In this document: one piece after another, positions 22,181 through 32,976 of the stretch
Layout: each line of letters opens with the position of its first letter
Numbering within the stretch: position 1 is the stretch's first letter
NCBI GenBank assembly: GCA_963966105.1
Contig: OZ014531.1
Span: forward strand, 78,681,159 to 78,745,158
Direction: 5' to 3'
Source: Volucella zonaria
Taxonomy: Eukaryota; Arthropoda; Insecta; Diptera; Syrphidae
DNA length: 64,000 nucleotides
Program-made: the position numbers and the translations under genes
Notes under the pieces: model-generated
Told to the model about the DNA's origin: nothing
The model's database searches: none
What the model saw: the letters and a program-made list of their open reading frames with translations, nothing else

Positions 22181-24890
22181 AGTGCGGTGTTGTCTAGTTG
22201 ACCCTGAGTTTGTCCTTCTCGTCACACATTATGGACGCAGCACTTACTGATGGTAGCATAATACAACAGGTTTTCCACAGAAGTAGCAAACAAAATATAA
22301 TCTTTGACGAGTGTTATTTTTCCACTTCTAGCAGACCAACTTTGATAATTGAAGAAGGATATCGCCTCAATCTATGTACTTTAGAAGCAATCTTAATCAG
22401 AAACTGATGCTTCTCCGGTGCCATATGCCTAATATTATAATCCGAAGAAGAAGAGAGGAGATTGATTCCCTTTTCTCTTGAAAAAAAAAAAAACACCTCT
22501 ATGGTGGTTCTTTATCAATCAGCCTGTGGAGCTTTCCATCATAAATCTTTCATCGTGTTCAGGCATGATTCGTGTTGGTCCATTTTGGTTTGGATTGCAA
22601 TTAGTTGCAGTGAAACCTATGCCTAAGATTTGGGCCAGCTTCTAAATCATAACCAGCATAGTCGGTAAGAAAGTATCAAAAATCAATTTAAATTCGAAGT
22701 TCACATTTGCCTAAGGATGCCGTTTATTCCAAGGCGCTACTCCTCTAAGTTATTTCTCTTTGCACAGTCCTCTAATTCACTTCGATGTCAATACATCACA
22801 ATTCCTTGTCCATAAACTATAGAGCCCCCACCATCCAAGAGCAGAATAATCCATACAAATAGGAAGCACTAATTGCAGCAATAAATTTCTACAGCACTTT
22901 CATTAATCAATCCGGTCGGTCCTTCCACCTCTAACATTTGGTTAAAATCCAAACTCGAACCATTCGTTCCATTCGATCCACCAACTCACTGACCACTCGT
23001 AGGTATTCGTAGTCGTATTCGTAGTCGTAGTAGTTTAATAATACTATCACGGTTCGTTCCAAATGGGCTCCTGCCTAAACATTCGCACGATGATCAATGT
23101 CTTCCTCACCATCAGAATCGGGTTCACCTCTTATCCGGATGTGCATGCTACACGTACAGATCGATACATATGTACCTTTACATTCACCGTAGAGGTACTC
23201 CAGTCGAATCTATGACACAACGAACCACGATCCTCTAAATTCGAACTGAATTAGTTCTTCCGTGGCTAAACTAGGAAACCGCTCAACCATCGCGTCCCTC
23301 AATTATGTGTTATTTTCCACACCGTCCACGTAGTCTCTGTGCCCATTGCAATCCCAGTTTAGGTTCCATCAGGCAGGCAGGCTAAGATGCCACATGAATC
23401 GTGAGTGTCCATTCCCAGGCCTAAAGTGCTCGCATGGGGTGAATGACTGATTTGGTCTCTCTACCACCATGTTTCCTTCCAAGAACATCACGACGAGAAA
23501 AAATTAAAAAAAAAAAAACCAGCGAGACAACGAAAACATACAAAAAAAAACACTGCTTAGCAAGTTAACTGTAAAAAGAGCCTTAAATACGCCACAACAG
23601 ATTTTAATTTATTCTGACAGCTTGGACGAATCTCCTCCGACTTCAGCCACGCAGTGCTCCACAACCATGGCCTCCTCAGTCATGGCTCCAGCTACACACT
23701 CTTTGCTCCGTTAACATCCACTTGACAGAGCATTTTAACAACAAATTATGATGAAACGAATCTCTTAGTCATCCCCTTTCTTTTCTTTTCTCCGCAACTT
23801 TACGTATCCACCAACTCTTTGGGACCACATCCTTTTCCTTTAGCCAAAGTGTTCGTGTCCAGTCGCTGGTCAGATATTGGAGCCTAATTCCTCCTCTTAG
23901 CGCAGCCGAGTAATTTAACACCCAGTCGCCCTGGGTTTCATTCTGTGGAGAACCTGTCAATTTGAGGGCATACCATATACGAGTATGTACCTTGTACCAA
24001 CGACTTACTTGATGTACCTGGCCCAACACAAGGTAATCCTGTGACACGACAGACGGACAAACAGTCGCTCTGACCAAGGAACAAGACCTACGCAACATAC
24101 GGATATGTGAACATGTGGCCGACGGCTGGAGCTGTTCTGCACTTTGGTCAGTGCTCCCATTTTTGAGTGTGTCATCGTGTTCGAACAGACCATCGTTCTC
24201 GGCCACCACAATAATTAAAAATGACAATTTCGACATTTTTATTATGTAAACATGGCTTTTCGAGCATTTAGCTTTACATACATACCTCAGACTCGTACAT
24301 ATGTTAGGTAGGAATACATACGCTTACTCAACAAACGGAAATTATGTTTCCTCTTGAGGTAGGGTGGTTCGGCTGATGTTTCATGCTCAATGGTGGGTGA
24401 CGTTTTGGTGTGACAGTGAACTGTTCCGAATCATGACATGGGTGCTGGTTCAGGTAAACGAATACTCGTAAATGCGAAATAGCCACCGGGAAGGGCACTT
24501 GTCAATTTGTTCTTTTTCTTTTCTGACAGTAAATTAGGAAATTTACGAAGCAGGAGCAGCTATAGTCTACTCTGGATGCGGGTCACTTATTTAATATGAA
24601 GGCACTCTGCAATGGGGGAGTTGTTTAAACGGCCAACCACAGTGATGTGAGCTGTCAAATAGGGAATCAAATTTAACCGTCTAGTCAGAGTGACAACTAG
24701 ATGTTTGTGATGCCCACTATTAAATGAGGACACTAATTACGACTATGAGTGTTTTCTGAAGGTAGAAACTGTTATCGAGATAAACGGGGTGTCATAATTA
24801 GTCAGACAATTACAAGAGGGCAACCCACATGACAGATAGACAGTGACAGATAGCGGTCCGAGATAGGCCAATTATCAGCTTTCATATTCA
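22181..24890. other. Gene-free stretch with one unexplained 155-codon ORF
   Basis: I recognise no transposon or gene family here. There are A runs (22482-22494, 23500-23520, 23542-23551), a short imperfect TCGTAGTCGTATTCG cluster at 23000-23033, and two motif sites (23978 and 24463). The strand and codon pattern give no strong gene signal apart from the ORF listed separately. Confidence 0.45.
23769..24236 (-). CDS. Uncharacterised 155-codon ORF
   Basis: An open frame begins at an ATG on the minus strand (MSKLSFLIIVVAEND). The C-terminal third is rich in W, R and K. No domain is recognised, no signal peptide or membrane segment is convincing, and there is no promoter or splice evidence. A TACGAGTA site lies inside it (23978-23985), adding two codons. 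It may be chance, or the remains of an unknown element. It is reported only because it is the longest open frame here without an explanation. Confidence 0.12.
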   Translation of the reverse strand: MSKLSFLIIVVAENDGLFEHDDTLKNGSTDQSAEQLQPSATCSHIRMLRRSCSLVRATVCPSVVSQDYLVLGQVHQVSRWYKVHTRIWYALKLTGSPQNETQGDWVLNYSAALRGGIRLQYLTSDWTRTLWLKEKDVVPKSWWIRKVAEKRKERG

Positions 24891-24899
24891 CAACCCAGT

Positions 24900-26773
24900 A
24901 AGACCCTTAAAAATATGTAAATTTGTCGTTCGTTTCTTTGCAGTCGTCCGTTGTAATTTGACTTGTTTCCATATGATACTTAGGCGGCGCTACATCCAGG
25001 GTAGATCTAAGCCCTGACCAACATGCCTTTGGTTGAGACCCCTCTTCACTTAAACGATGCGTTTCCCTCGTTGATAGAATCGAAGGATTTCCAAGATACA
25101 CGAAGGCGAAGAATTTTTACCCTGTTTATAGCTCTTGCGTGAATTTCATTTTCCATTCTACGCCGATGAAGACAGGGCCGTAGATCACTTCAAGCACTTT
25201 TCCTTCGAAACGACCAAGCGCCTCCTCGTCCTTTTTTGATAAAGTTTAAGCCTCTGTGCCGTTGATGGGGCCTGGGACGATCAATGTTTTAAAGAAGGCT
25301 ATTTTGGTTGCTCGGGAAAGAATTCTGCTAATCATTATGATCGGCTAAAGTTACTCTTACAATGAATTGTAAGGTGGTGTCGTTGTTTATATTAATTGCG
25401 GAAGGTAGACTGACAAAGTTCTTGACCACATCGAAGTTAAACCTATCTATTGCGACTTTATGCCCGAGACGGCGATGTTTTGCGTCAACTTCTTTTACCG
25501 CTAGACTCATCTTCGTCGCTTCTGTTTCAATATTTGTAAGTCCCTCACAAACAGCTCGCTGTGTTCTGCCCATATAAATGGATAAGTCATCCGCATTTAG
25601 TTGTAAAGAGTTTGACAGATTGTGCCCTTTCGCACAATACCCCCAAGTTCAATATTGAAGTTATCGTTGACAGTGGCGGCCTTTTTTACCTCATGAAGCA
25701 GCAAGGGATGCCAAAACCAGGTTTTTGAGGTTCGCTGCTATAGGCAACATTAAAACCGGCAAACCTAGAATTCGAGGGTCTTTTCCAAGATTACCCGCAA
25801 TATAAGAGTCTGGTTGATAGTGGACTTTCTGGACTTCAGCCGCAATGAGAACGATCAATCAGTTGGTTGATGAAAGGCTTTGAGCCATTATAATGTATAT
25901 TAAGGCAGAGACGATTTTATATGCGATATTAAGAAGGCTTATGCTTCTAGTTGGGGCAGACGGCCTCCTTTACAAAGTCATCTCCCGCTGAATTAAACCT
26001 TGTTGGACTTAGGTTTCAAAATGCTACCCTTACTGTGTCGAGGTCAGGTGAACGAAAACCTTACATATCATCGTTCAGATTGAATGGTTCATATTTATCG
26101 TCGATTTACTGCAGAAATGGTTTTTCTACATCATCAGCACTGACTATGAATCTACCATTAGGCACCCTTTGCTCCCGTTCGTACTTTGTGGAAGTAGAAA
26201 GTTGTTCTTACCTTTTGGTAAGATTTCCGAACTCCTTTCTTTTATAAGATTTCTCAATTTCCAAGATCTGGCGTTTCTCTTGTGACTTCCTTTCCCTCTT
26301 GCACTTTGACCACATGAGCCGCTGCAGTCCTTCATTGCAGCGCGGCTCTATATTTTCTCTGTTTCCCTACATACGAGTATGTATGTATGTTCAACGTCGA
26401 ACCGCGGGTTTCGTAACGGCGATCGGAGGAATCCTTGTACATTAGAGGCAGCGTCTGATGCCAGCTAGGTTAAGAAAGACTTGCTTAGCAAAGAACCTTG
26501 CAGTTTGTTGTAATTGCAGTCTTCAGACGCCAAACTTCCTCAAAGTATTTCCTGTTCTTATAGGAGCTATTCATATCCACATTCAATAAACATTCATTCG
26601 CAATCAAGTAGTGGTCCGAATCAGTGCTAGCATCTCGAAAAGCTCGGGAATCTAGGATACTGGAATCGAATCTTGGGTCGATCGCAATGTGATAAATCTG
26701 GTTGGTGGTACATTTATCTAGAAACCACAAAGTCCCCATTATGAAGTCGAGATTCGCGAATCCGTTACTTGCT
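24900..26773 (-). pseudogene. RTE-A-like copy 2, 5' part cut off by the Jockey insertion
   Basis: The minus strand carries the end of the endonuclease: TTNQIYHIAIDPRF, then SSILD and DSDHYLIANECLLN (about 26580-26710, with the SDH catalytic motif). It then reads a diverged linker (26000-26330) and an RT palm-to-thumb part at 25328-25573 (SLAVKEVDAKHRRLGHKVAIDRFNFDVVKNFV...SAININND). The endonuclease continues on the other side of the Jockey element at about 32440-32560. The family resembles RTE-A copies 3, 5 and 7 but is more diverged. There are many stops. Confidence 0.65.
26372..26379. repeat. TACGAGTA site
   Basis: It sits between ACATA and TGTATGTATG. Removing the inner six bases gives an ordinary ACATATGTATG run, in line with an insertion into a TA. 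Confidence 0.4.
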
Positions 26774-26795
26774 ACGATGAGTCTGAGTCAGTCGT
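26774..26795. repeat. Left target-site duplication of the Jockey element
   Basis: The 22 bases starting ACGATGAGTCTGAG are repeated exactly at 32418-32439. They belong to the interrupted RTE endonuclease. Confidence 0.9.
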
Positions 26796-26895
26796 TCATA
26801 GACCTTCGCGGAGTTTAGACGTCTTTCGAATTACAAGTGTGAAGTGATTCGCTGAAGTAAGAAATTGAACAATTTGGGTTTAGGCTCCAATCAGC

Positions 26896-26955
26896 ACGAC
26901 GTTAGTGTGCTCGCTTGAGACTGCAACGGTTGTGGGTTCGACTCCTAGTAGTCGG
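26896..26955 (+). promoter_or_regulatory. tRNA-like Pol III box A/box B segment in the Jockey 5' UTR
   Basis: GGTTCGACTCC at 26935-26945 matches the box B consensus, and TTAGTGTGCTCG at 26902-26913 approximates box A about 30 bp upstream. The T arm folds with four pairs, and CGAC/GTCG could form part of an acceptor stem. The anticodon arm does not fold. A run of about 20 T follows at 26967-26985, which would stop Pol III. It could be a tRNA-derived SINE head or chance similarity. Confidence 0.4.
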
Positions 26956-26965
26956 CAGGGACGTT

Positions 26966-27008
26966 CTTTTTTTTTTTTTTTTTTATTTTATTTTATTTTA
27001 TTTATTAT
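26966..27008. repeat. Poly(T)/(ATTTT)n tract
   Basis: A T run followed by ATTTT-type repeats and a TTATTATAAATAAA stretch, between the tRNA-like segment and ORF1. Confidence 0.8.
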
Positions 27009-27053
27009 AAATAAAAATAAGTGGTGTTACGAGTGTTGAATTACCATCACGTG

Positions 27054-27560
27054 ATGGATTGTGTTGAGCGGTCCGCTATGCCTATAGCAGGATCTGCTGA
27101 AATGTCAGATGAGGCTTCGAGTGGTTCGAGCCAAACTCCAAAGACAAAGAGAAGGAGGAAATTACCAACGACCACTGTAAAGCTGCTTGCGGGAGTGAGG
27201 GAAGGCAACAACTTCGCTTCATTGGCCGCAAGCGAATCTGATGATGAAGAGGAAGAGATGGAGGCCATTAGTAGTAGCATCAAAATGCTACAACAAAGAG
27301 TGCTGGCCATAAAAGATAAGCAAATGATAAGAAGGAAGAGGGAAGAGCAAGAGCAATCCCAACAACAGCAGCTTGCTCAAAAGCAGAAACAACAACAGCA
27401 CAAAGTAAATAAAGTAGCACAAGTGTTACAACAACAAAATGTTAAGAAACACCAGCAACATCAAGTGCAGCCACAACAACGGCAACTGCTAAAACAGCAG
27501 CTGCCACAAAAACGGCAACAGCAAAAACAGGAGCAGCAGCAGCAACAACAACAGCAGCAG

Positions 27561-27598
<38 letters not shown>

Positions 27599-28643
27599 AC
27601 AACAACAACAACAACAACCGCAGGAGCAGCAGCAGAAGAAGAAGGAGAAGGTGCCTCCTATCAACACCTATAAATTGGAGGTAAATGCTACCAAAGACCT
27701 GTGTAGGCTGGTCATTGGTAATAATTTTAATATTAAAAGATTTGGGAACGATCGCCATGTCATCCACTGTAATACAGTGGAGGGCTACGCGAAAGTGAAA
27801 GAGCTCCTAAAGGAAACGACGACGGAGCACTACTCATTCACACCGAAGTGTGAAAAGCGGCAATCGATGCTGCTGAAGGGGTTGGAACCGTCTTCTGATC
27901 CTGAGGAGATCCTGGCACTGCTCAAAGTGAAGGAGTGCGAAGGACTCAAGTTCGTGGGGGTAAAGCCATTTACCACAGCTAGAGCCAGGCGGGAGAAACG
28001 GAGTCTGCCGTTCTTCCTGGTGCAGCTCAGTCCCGAAAGCCGTCTGGATAGTCTAAGGAGTATAAATGTCCTAGACTACCAGGTGGTTCACTGGGAAAAA
28101 TTAAAAAGGAGCGAAGGCGTTATACAATGCGTTCGCTGCCAGAGGTTCGGGCACGCCGCGTCGATCTGCCAAATGCAGCCTCGATGCGTGAAGTGCGCAA
28201 AGAATCACAGTTCCGAGGAGTGTTCTCTGGGTAGGGACGGAGCGTCCGATAGGACTCAGCTCTCGTGCGTGTTATGTGGGAACGTGGGACACACCGCAAA
28301 CTATCGGGGTTGTCCTAAGTTCGCCGACATTAAAAAAACAAAAATGGCTCGGCAGCAGAAGGTGGAGGTCAAACGTTCACCTGTTAGGTTTCAAACACCA
28401 GCCGTCACGCCCCAAATTTCCTACGCCCAAATGGCTGCAGGTAGGGGGGCTACGGAACAGCAAGCGACTGTTGCTTCTCCGGCGCCAATGCCGAGAACAA
28501 CGGAAGCTGCACCCAACATGCTGGCCATCTTGCTCGCAATCCAAGGGCAGATGGCTCAGCTGCAAAAACAGGTGCAAGAACAGGCCAAGCGGGTGGACCA
28601 GATCTACGCGCTGCTGCCGGGCCTAACGCAACACATGTCGTAA
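27054..28643 (+). CDS. Jockey ORF1: Gag-like nucleic-acid-binding protein
   Basis: About 529 aa from the ATG at 27054; the frame is open upstream to 27021 but only through GTG codons. Order of parts: an acidic, serine-rich N-terminus with a KTKRRRK basic patch; a long Q-rich region with an almost pure polyglutamine run (27534-27617); a PRE_C2HC-like domain (about residues 205-340); three CCHC-type zinc knuckles (about 28129-28320: CVRCQRFGHAASIC, then CVKCAKNHSSEEC, then CVLCGNVGH...C); and a C-terminal coiled region (MAQLQKQVQEQAKRVDQI). Jockey-like ORF1 proteins bind the element's RNA in the ribonucleoprotein and help target it to the nucleus. The stop TAA overlaps the ORF2 start as TAATG. 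Confidence 0.9.
27534..27617 (+). repeat. CAG/CAA repeat encoding polyglutamine
   Basis: A mixed CAG/CAA tract within ORF1. Open frames on the other strand here (poly-Cys, poly-Leu) are shadows of it. Confidence 0.9.
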
Positions 28644-30196
28644 TGGGTACGCACATGGTGGAGCAAACTTTGAAGGTCCTTGCGGTGAATGTTAATTCAC
28701 TGATTAGGATCGAACGAAGAGCCGCGATGTTTAAATTGCTGCAAGACCAAACTCCTGATGTGCTTTTCGCTAGCGAAACCAAGCTAACCGATAAGCACAA
28801 ACTGGAGTACAATAATTATATTGTTAGAAGAAGAAACCGGCCCCGAGCCAAATGTGGAGGCGGTGTCGCGATCTTCATTAAGCAAGGTATAAAATTTCAC
28901 AGAGTGTACAAGGGAGTGTTGCGTAGGTTCCGGGTGTTAGAGGCAGTCGTCATTTACATCCCGCTTCGCAGTGGAAAGCGGCTGTACTTGGCCTCTGTTT
29001 ATGCACCTGAGGCTTCACATTCCACTTTATTCATTACAGAGCTCGATACCCTTTTTCGACTTCTGAGACTGGAATCGGGGGAGAATTATTTCATAATCGG
29101 CGGAGATTTCAACGCTAAACACAGAGATTGGGGAAATAATTTGCCAAATACTAGAGGGAACCTACTACTCGATTGGTGGGGTCAGCACGATGTCATGTAC
29201 AGACTCGGTCTTAAAGCGACGGATAACCCGTCGTTTCCCAGAGGCGGGTCTTATTTGGATCTACTGCTGTACGACGAACGTATACGACTGACAGGTACGA
29301 ATTTACAAACGCTAAACTGTCTGCGCACGTTCGTGTATGACAGTGACCATTGCGGTTTTAGCACCGAAATTACAGTTCCCAACGAAATTGCGGAATTGGA
29401 GGAGTTTGTCCAAAGATATTCTTACAACTACAGTAAGACTCGATGGACACGCTTCTCCGCAACATTGACAAGAGCACTCTCCTCGAATATGCTCCACCCA
29501 CCGTCCAATAGGAATTTGTCAAACGAGGAGATCGACAATTACCTAAAACAAATGGACGAGACAATTAAACAAACTATGGACACAACAATACCGCGATATC
29601 GACATACGACTAACGAAGACCTGTTCCGCAATCCTACTATTGACGCACTGCACCGACAGAAAAGTAGACTTCTGACAAGACTCAAAAACTTGTACAGACA
29701 GTTTACTGACAGACAAGATCCGGAGATTAGGACACTGAAGTCGTCGATTAAAAATATTCAAACGTTAATAAAAGAGAATTACAGAATTTCTGTAAGTTCG
29801 TATTGGAACAACAGGGTTCGGGCTGTAAACACCAGCAACCCGAATATGTTCCCGCAAATAAATAAACTATTTCGGAGAAAAAATCAAAACGACCTTCAGT
29901 GTCTTAAAATACCCCGGACAACAGACAACGAACGTTTACTGACAATAGCAGGTATTGATCCAAATGAGGCCGCTGATGATGACGACTTCTTTGTGATCGA
30001 GGATCCACAGGAGAAGGTTGAGGCCATAGGGGTGACTTTCCAGGAAATATACAAGGCCACCGATTGCAGTGGACCTAATTATGACCTGGATAATCGCATC
30101 TTGGTGCACGACCTCTACATTCGAAATGAAGTAGAGAACTGGCGATCCGAGGGCTCCGGTTTCACCCGGTTCAGCGAAGAAAATATGGCAAAATAA
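28643..30196 (+). pseudogene. Jockey ORF2, 5' half: AP-type endonuclease and linker
   Basis: 517 codons from the ATG at 28643, whose A is also the last base of the ORF1 stop (TAATG). Endonuclease motifs in order: NVNSL (about 28688), the glutamate in ASETKL (about 28770), VYAPE (about 28998), GGDFNAKH (29099-29122), SYLDLLL (29250) and SDHCGF (29341-29358), all catalytic residues present. A K/R-rich linker follows. The frame ends at TAA 30194-30196, but the RT continues one frame over from about 30183, so a single-base shift divides one original protein. Confidence 0.9.
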
Positions 30197-31931
30197 TGTC
30201 ATCACCAGAGAGGGTGACCTACCCCCGTTCATTTCGAAGGAAGAGCTCCATGAGATCTTCGACACAATCAGGGCTAAGAAATCAGTGGGGACCGATGGTA
30301 TTCCGAAAATCGTGCTTCGACATCTTCCTCTAGAAGCGGTGGACATTTACACCACCCTGTTTAATAATGCAATGAATAATGCACATTATCCAGCGCATTG
30401 GAAAACGGCGGTGGTGCAACCTATCCCCAAAAAGGGAAAGGATATATCCAATCCGGCGAATCTCCGGTCGATAAGTCTCCTTCCGAATATCAGTAAGGTT
30501 TTCGAGAAGGTGATCAATAGAGCTCTGTCTAGGTGGGTTGAAGACAAACATATAGTTCCGGATAATCAATTCAGTTTTAAGGCGGGACATGATATCTCAC
30601 ATGCCGCGTCTAAACTGGTGTCCGATATCCAATGGAATAAGGGCAAAAAGCAATGTACTGGTGCCTGCCTTGTTGACTTGGAGAAGGCCTTCGACACCGT
30701 ATGGTTAAAGGGTCTTTTCTATAAGCTGACTAGGCTGGGGATCAGTACACCACTCTTGTACATTCTTTATAATATGCTAACCAACAGACAGTTCATCGTG
30801 AAAAATGGTGATGTGACTTCTGTTGGAATATTTCAAATTAAAAATGGTCTGCAGCAAGGCGCGGTAAATTCGCCGATCCTATTCAACATTTATACAAGCG
30901 TCTTGATAGGTTCACTTCCCCATACTATTGCGTACGCAGACGATTTGATAGCGTACAGAGCAGGTCCAAAAATCGAGGTCATTAATACTCTCTTGCAGCG
31001 TGACTTCGATAAGATAAGACGATTTTGCGATGACTGGAAGTTGAAAATCAACTTTCAGAAGTCGGAAACCATTTTCTTTAGGACGCCGTTGTCTGGAGCC
31101 TCTAGGGATACCAGGAAAAATTGGCGTAAGTTCTCGATCATTGGACAACGCGGACAGCATCTTGCCTGTCGAAATGTAGTCAGATACCTAGGGATCTGGC
31201 TAGATCGGTTTCTGTATTTTGACAAAAATGTAGACGCTGCTCTGGCCAGAGCTAAAGGCGCTTTTGCCCTTACAAAGAGACTGTTTTATAGCAGCCAACT
31301 CGATGCGAGGGTAAAGGTAATCTGCTACATGGCCCTTATCAGGCCCATGCTGGTATTTGGTTGTCCCGTGTGGTTCAATGTGCGAGCAAGCTTAATGGAA
31401 AAGATTCGGGTGTTTGAAAGGGCTTGCCTTAGGGCTTGCCTTCGCTTGTACAGAACACCAGAGTCGGAGTACAAAAAATTTTATCGTAATGAGGTCCTTT
31501 ACAACAGGGCGAACCTAATACGAGTGGACAACTTCGTAATTAAGCTGACTCGAAGGCACATTGCAAGAGCAATGACCTCGATGAATAACCTGATATCTGG
31601 GGCTTACTACCCCAATTACCTTTACCACGAGAGTGTGCGCTATGATGGCTTCGTTCCACCGGAAGCATTCCTCTACCTAGATCAGATAGGGTTGATCCAG
31701 GATAGATCAGCGGTCCCGTTAATCTACCATGTCGCTCGGACAGCTGGGGACAGGCGACCTAACTACAACAGAGACGTCGCACACGGCAGTGTGGATCGTC
31801 TCAGGTTCAGTAGGGCGGTGGGGAATCGTGATAAGAGGGATGTCGTTCGGCAGCACCAGCATTTCTGGTGGTTGAATGATGGAGAAGATGTTTCATCGTC
31901 GTTTCCGTCAATTACTGATCAGCCTCACTAA
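30183..31931 (+). pseudogene. Jockey ORF2, 3' half: reverse transcriptase
   Basis: This frame continues from the upstream half (WQNNVITREGD) to the stop at 31929-31931. The RT blocks are complete: GTDGIPK, PIPKKGKD, LRSISLLPNISKVFEK, NQFSFKAGHD (usual GFR changed to SFK), the catalytic LVDLEKAFDTVW (about 30670-30705), GLQQGAVNSPILFNIY (about 30847-30894), the YADD box with LIAY (about 30932-30956), and WKLKINFQKSE. After these come a VVRYLGIWLD block and a long C-terminal thumb. The enzyme looks chemically intact; only the upstream frameshift separates it from its endonuclease. No RNase H domain, as expected for Jockey-like elements. Confidence 0.9.
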
Positions 31932-32010
31932 TGGGGCAGAGCTGACCAATCTATTTGCTCTGTGAATAGCGATGGCCAGCTTACATAGGTTTAGGTTAGC
32001 ATTTAAGAAA

Positions 32011-32060
32011 TATATACATATATTAGTATATACCTTTGTATATACTAATATATGTATATA
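32011..32060. other. Perfect 23-bp hairpin in the Jockey 3' UTR
   Basis: The arms 32011-32033 and 32038-32060 are perfect reverse complements, starting TATATACATATATTAG, with a 4-nt CTTT loop. The stem is almost all A/T. It lies 80 bp after the ORF2 stop. Confidence 0.85.
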
Positions 32061-32417
32061 ATTGTGAATGTATAATATCTATGTGTGTGTATTGTGTATG
32101 TAGGTTAGTTAGACTAAGGTTTATTTTAAGTTAGATATTAAGTTTTTATAAAAAATTAAGTCCATATGCTAAGTTTTTTGTTAAATTCTTTTCTTAGCCT
32201 TAAGCATAGAAAATAAGTATATATAAGTATAAAATGTAAACAAAGTCGAAAGACATAGATATAAGAATTTAGAGTAGCTTAGAGTGCCTGTGTGGGGCCA
32301 GTAAGTTAGTATAAGTTTGTTAAGTAATTTTAAGCTAGCATTTAAGCATTTTTTTGTTAGTATGTAAGAGTTAATGATTTAGAAAATAAAAAAAATGCAT
32401 TTAAAACTAAAAACTAA

Positions 32418-32439
32418 ACGATGAGTCTGAGTCAGTCGT
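32418..32439. repeat. Right target-site duplication of the Jockey element
   Basis: Identical over 22 bases to 26774-26795. The antisense RTE endonuclease resumes directly after it. Confidence 0.9.
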
Positions 32440-32560
32440 CATGCTTATAACATTGAGCATATGTCTCTTCAAGGATGCTTATGACACCGTTCTTGGTTCC
32501 ATCACCTCTCTCCTTCGTCGGAACTCGTCCGCGTAATAAGCTGATGTTAGCGAATTTAGA
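32440..32560 (-). pseudogene. RTE-A-like copy 2, endonuclease piece beyond the Jockey insertion
   Basis: The minus strand reads SILEETYAQCYKHD, the helix that in RTE endonucleases precedes the GDFNA motif. Joined at the target duplication it runs toward the LRLI...NGFA segment at 26740-26790. It is short, and part of the endonuclease is deleted. Confidence 0.5.
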
Positions 32561-32968
32561 AGATCTGCGCGGCGGTGATTGTCAGGGAAACTGCTAGCTG
32601 TCCTATAACTTGGATTGTGCCAGCATTAACTTCCAATGGTGAGTAAGTCCTTACTCATTCAGGCTAAAATGGAAAGGATTAGCTCGGCTAGTAGCATAAT
32701 ACTGGCATATGCCCCACAATCCTATACGAAAGCGATTGAATAAGAATGAAAAACCATTAAAAAGCCTCGGATAAAACCGGAATCACTGTTGACGACCTTG
32801 CCAAACGTTTAAAGGACAGAGACCTTCAAATCTACACGAGGAATGTTAGGCCACTTAACAGGCCACGTGCAGACGAGCAATTAGCAGAGGCACTCGACTG
32901 CTATTACGTTGATATCATTGCCATCCAGGAAGTGCGATGGGATGGGCCGAGCATAAAAATGTTTGATA

Positions 32969-32976
32969 TACGAGTA
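32969..32976. repeat. TACGAGTA: 6-bp insertion in RTE-A copy 3
   Basis: Copies 1 (near 18730) and 7 (near 56350) read GACATTTACTACGG- and GATGTTTACTACGA-like sequence here. Copy 3 has the same stretch plus CGAGTA after GATATA. The frame is kept. Confidence 0.8.

Larger units (their letters stand above)
26796..32417 (+). mobile_element. Jockey-like LINE, nearly complete (5.6 kb)
   Basis: It is bounded by an exact 22-bp target duplication. It contains a 5' UTR (26796-27053), ORF1 (Gag-like), ORF2 (endonuclease then RT, separated by one frameshift), and a 3' UTR from 31932 ending in an A-rich tail. It interrupts the endonuclease of an antisense RTE element. It is the youngest-looking retroelement in the window: ORF1 is open, ORF2 has one visible lesion, and no exact TACGAGTA site occurs in it. 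Confidence 0.93.

Noticed and set aside
22995..23035. TCGTAGTCGTATTCGTAGTCG cluster
   Set aside because: Considered as a motif array or CRISPR-like repeat; it is a short imperfect tandem repeat with no spacers.
26896..26955. A true tRNA gene in the Jockey 5' UTR
   Set aside because: Box A and B are present, but the anticodon arm does not fold and the acceptor stem is incomplete.
27021..27053. Upstream extension of Jockey ORF1 to 27021
   Set aside because: It begins with GTG and has no ATG; the first ATG in frame is 27054.
27461..27767. Open frames on the minus strand with poly-Cys and poly-Leu
   Set aside because: They are the other frames of the CAG/CAA polyglutamine tract in Jockey ORF1, not genes.
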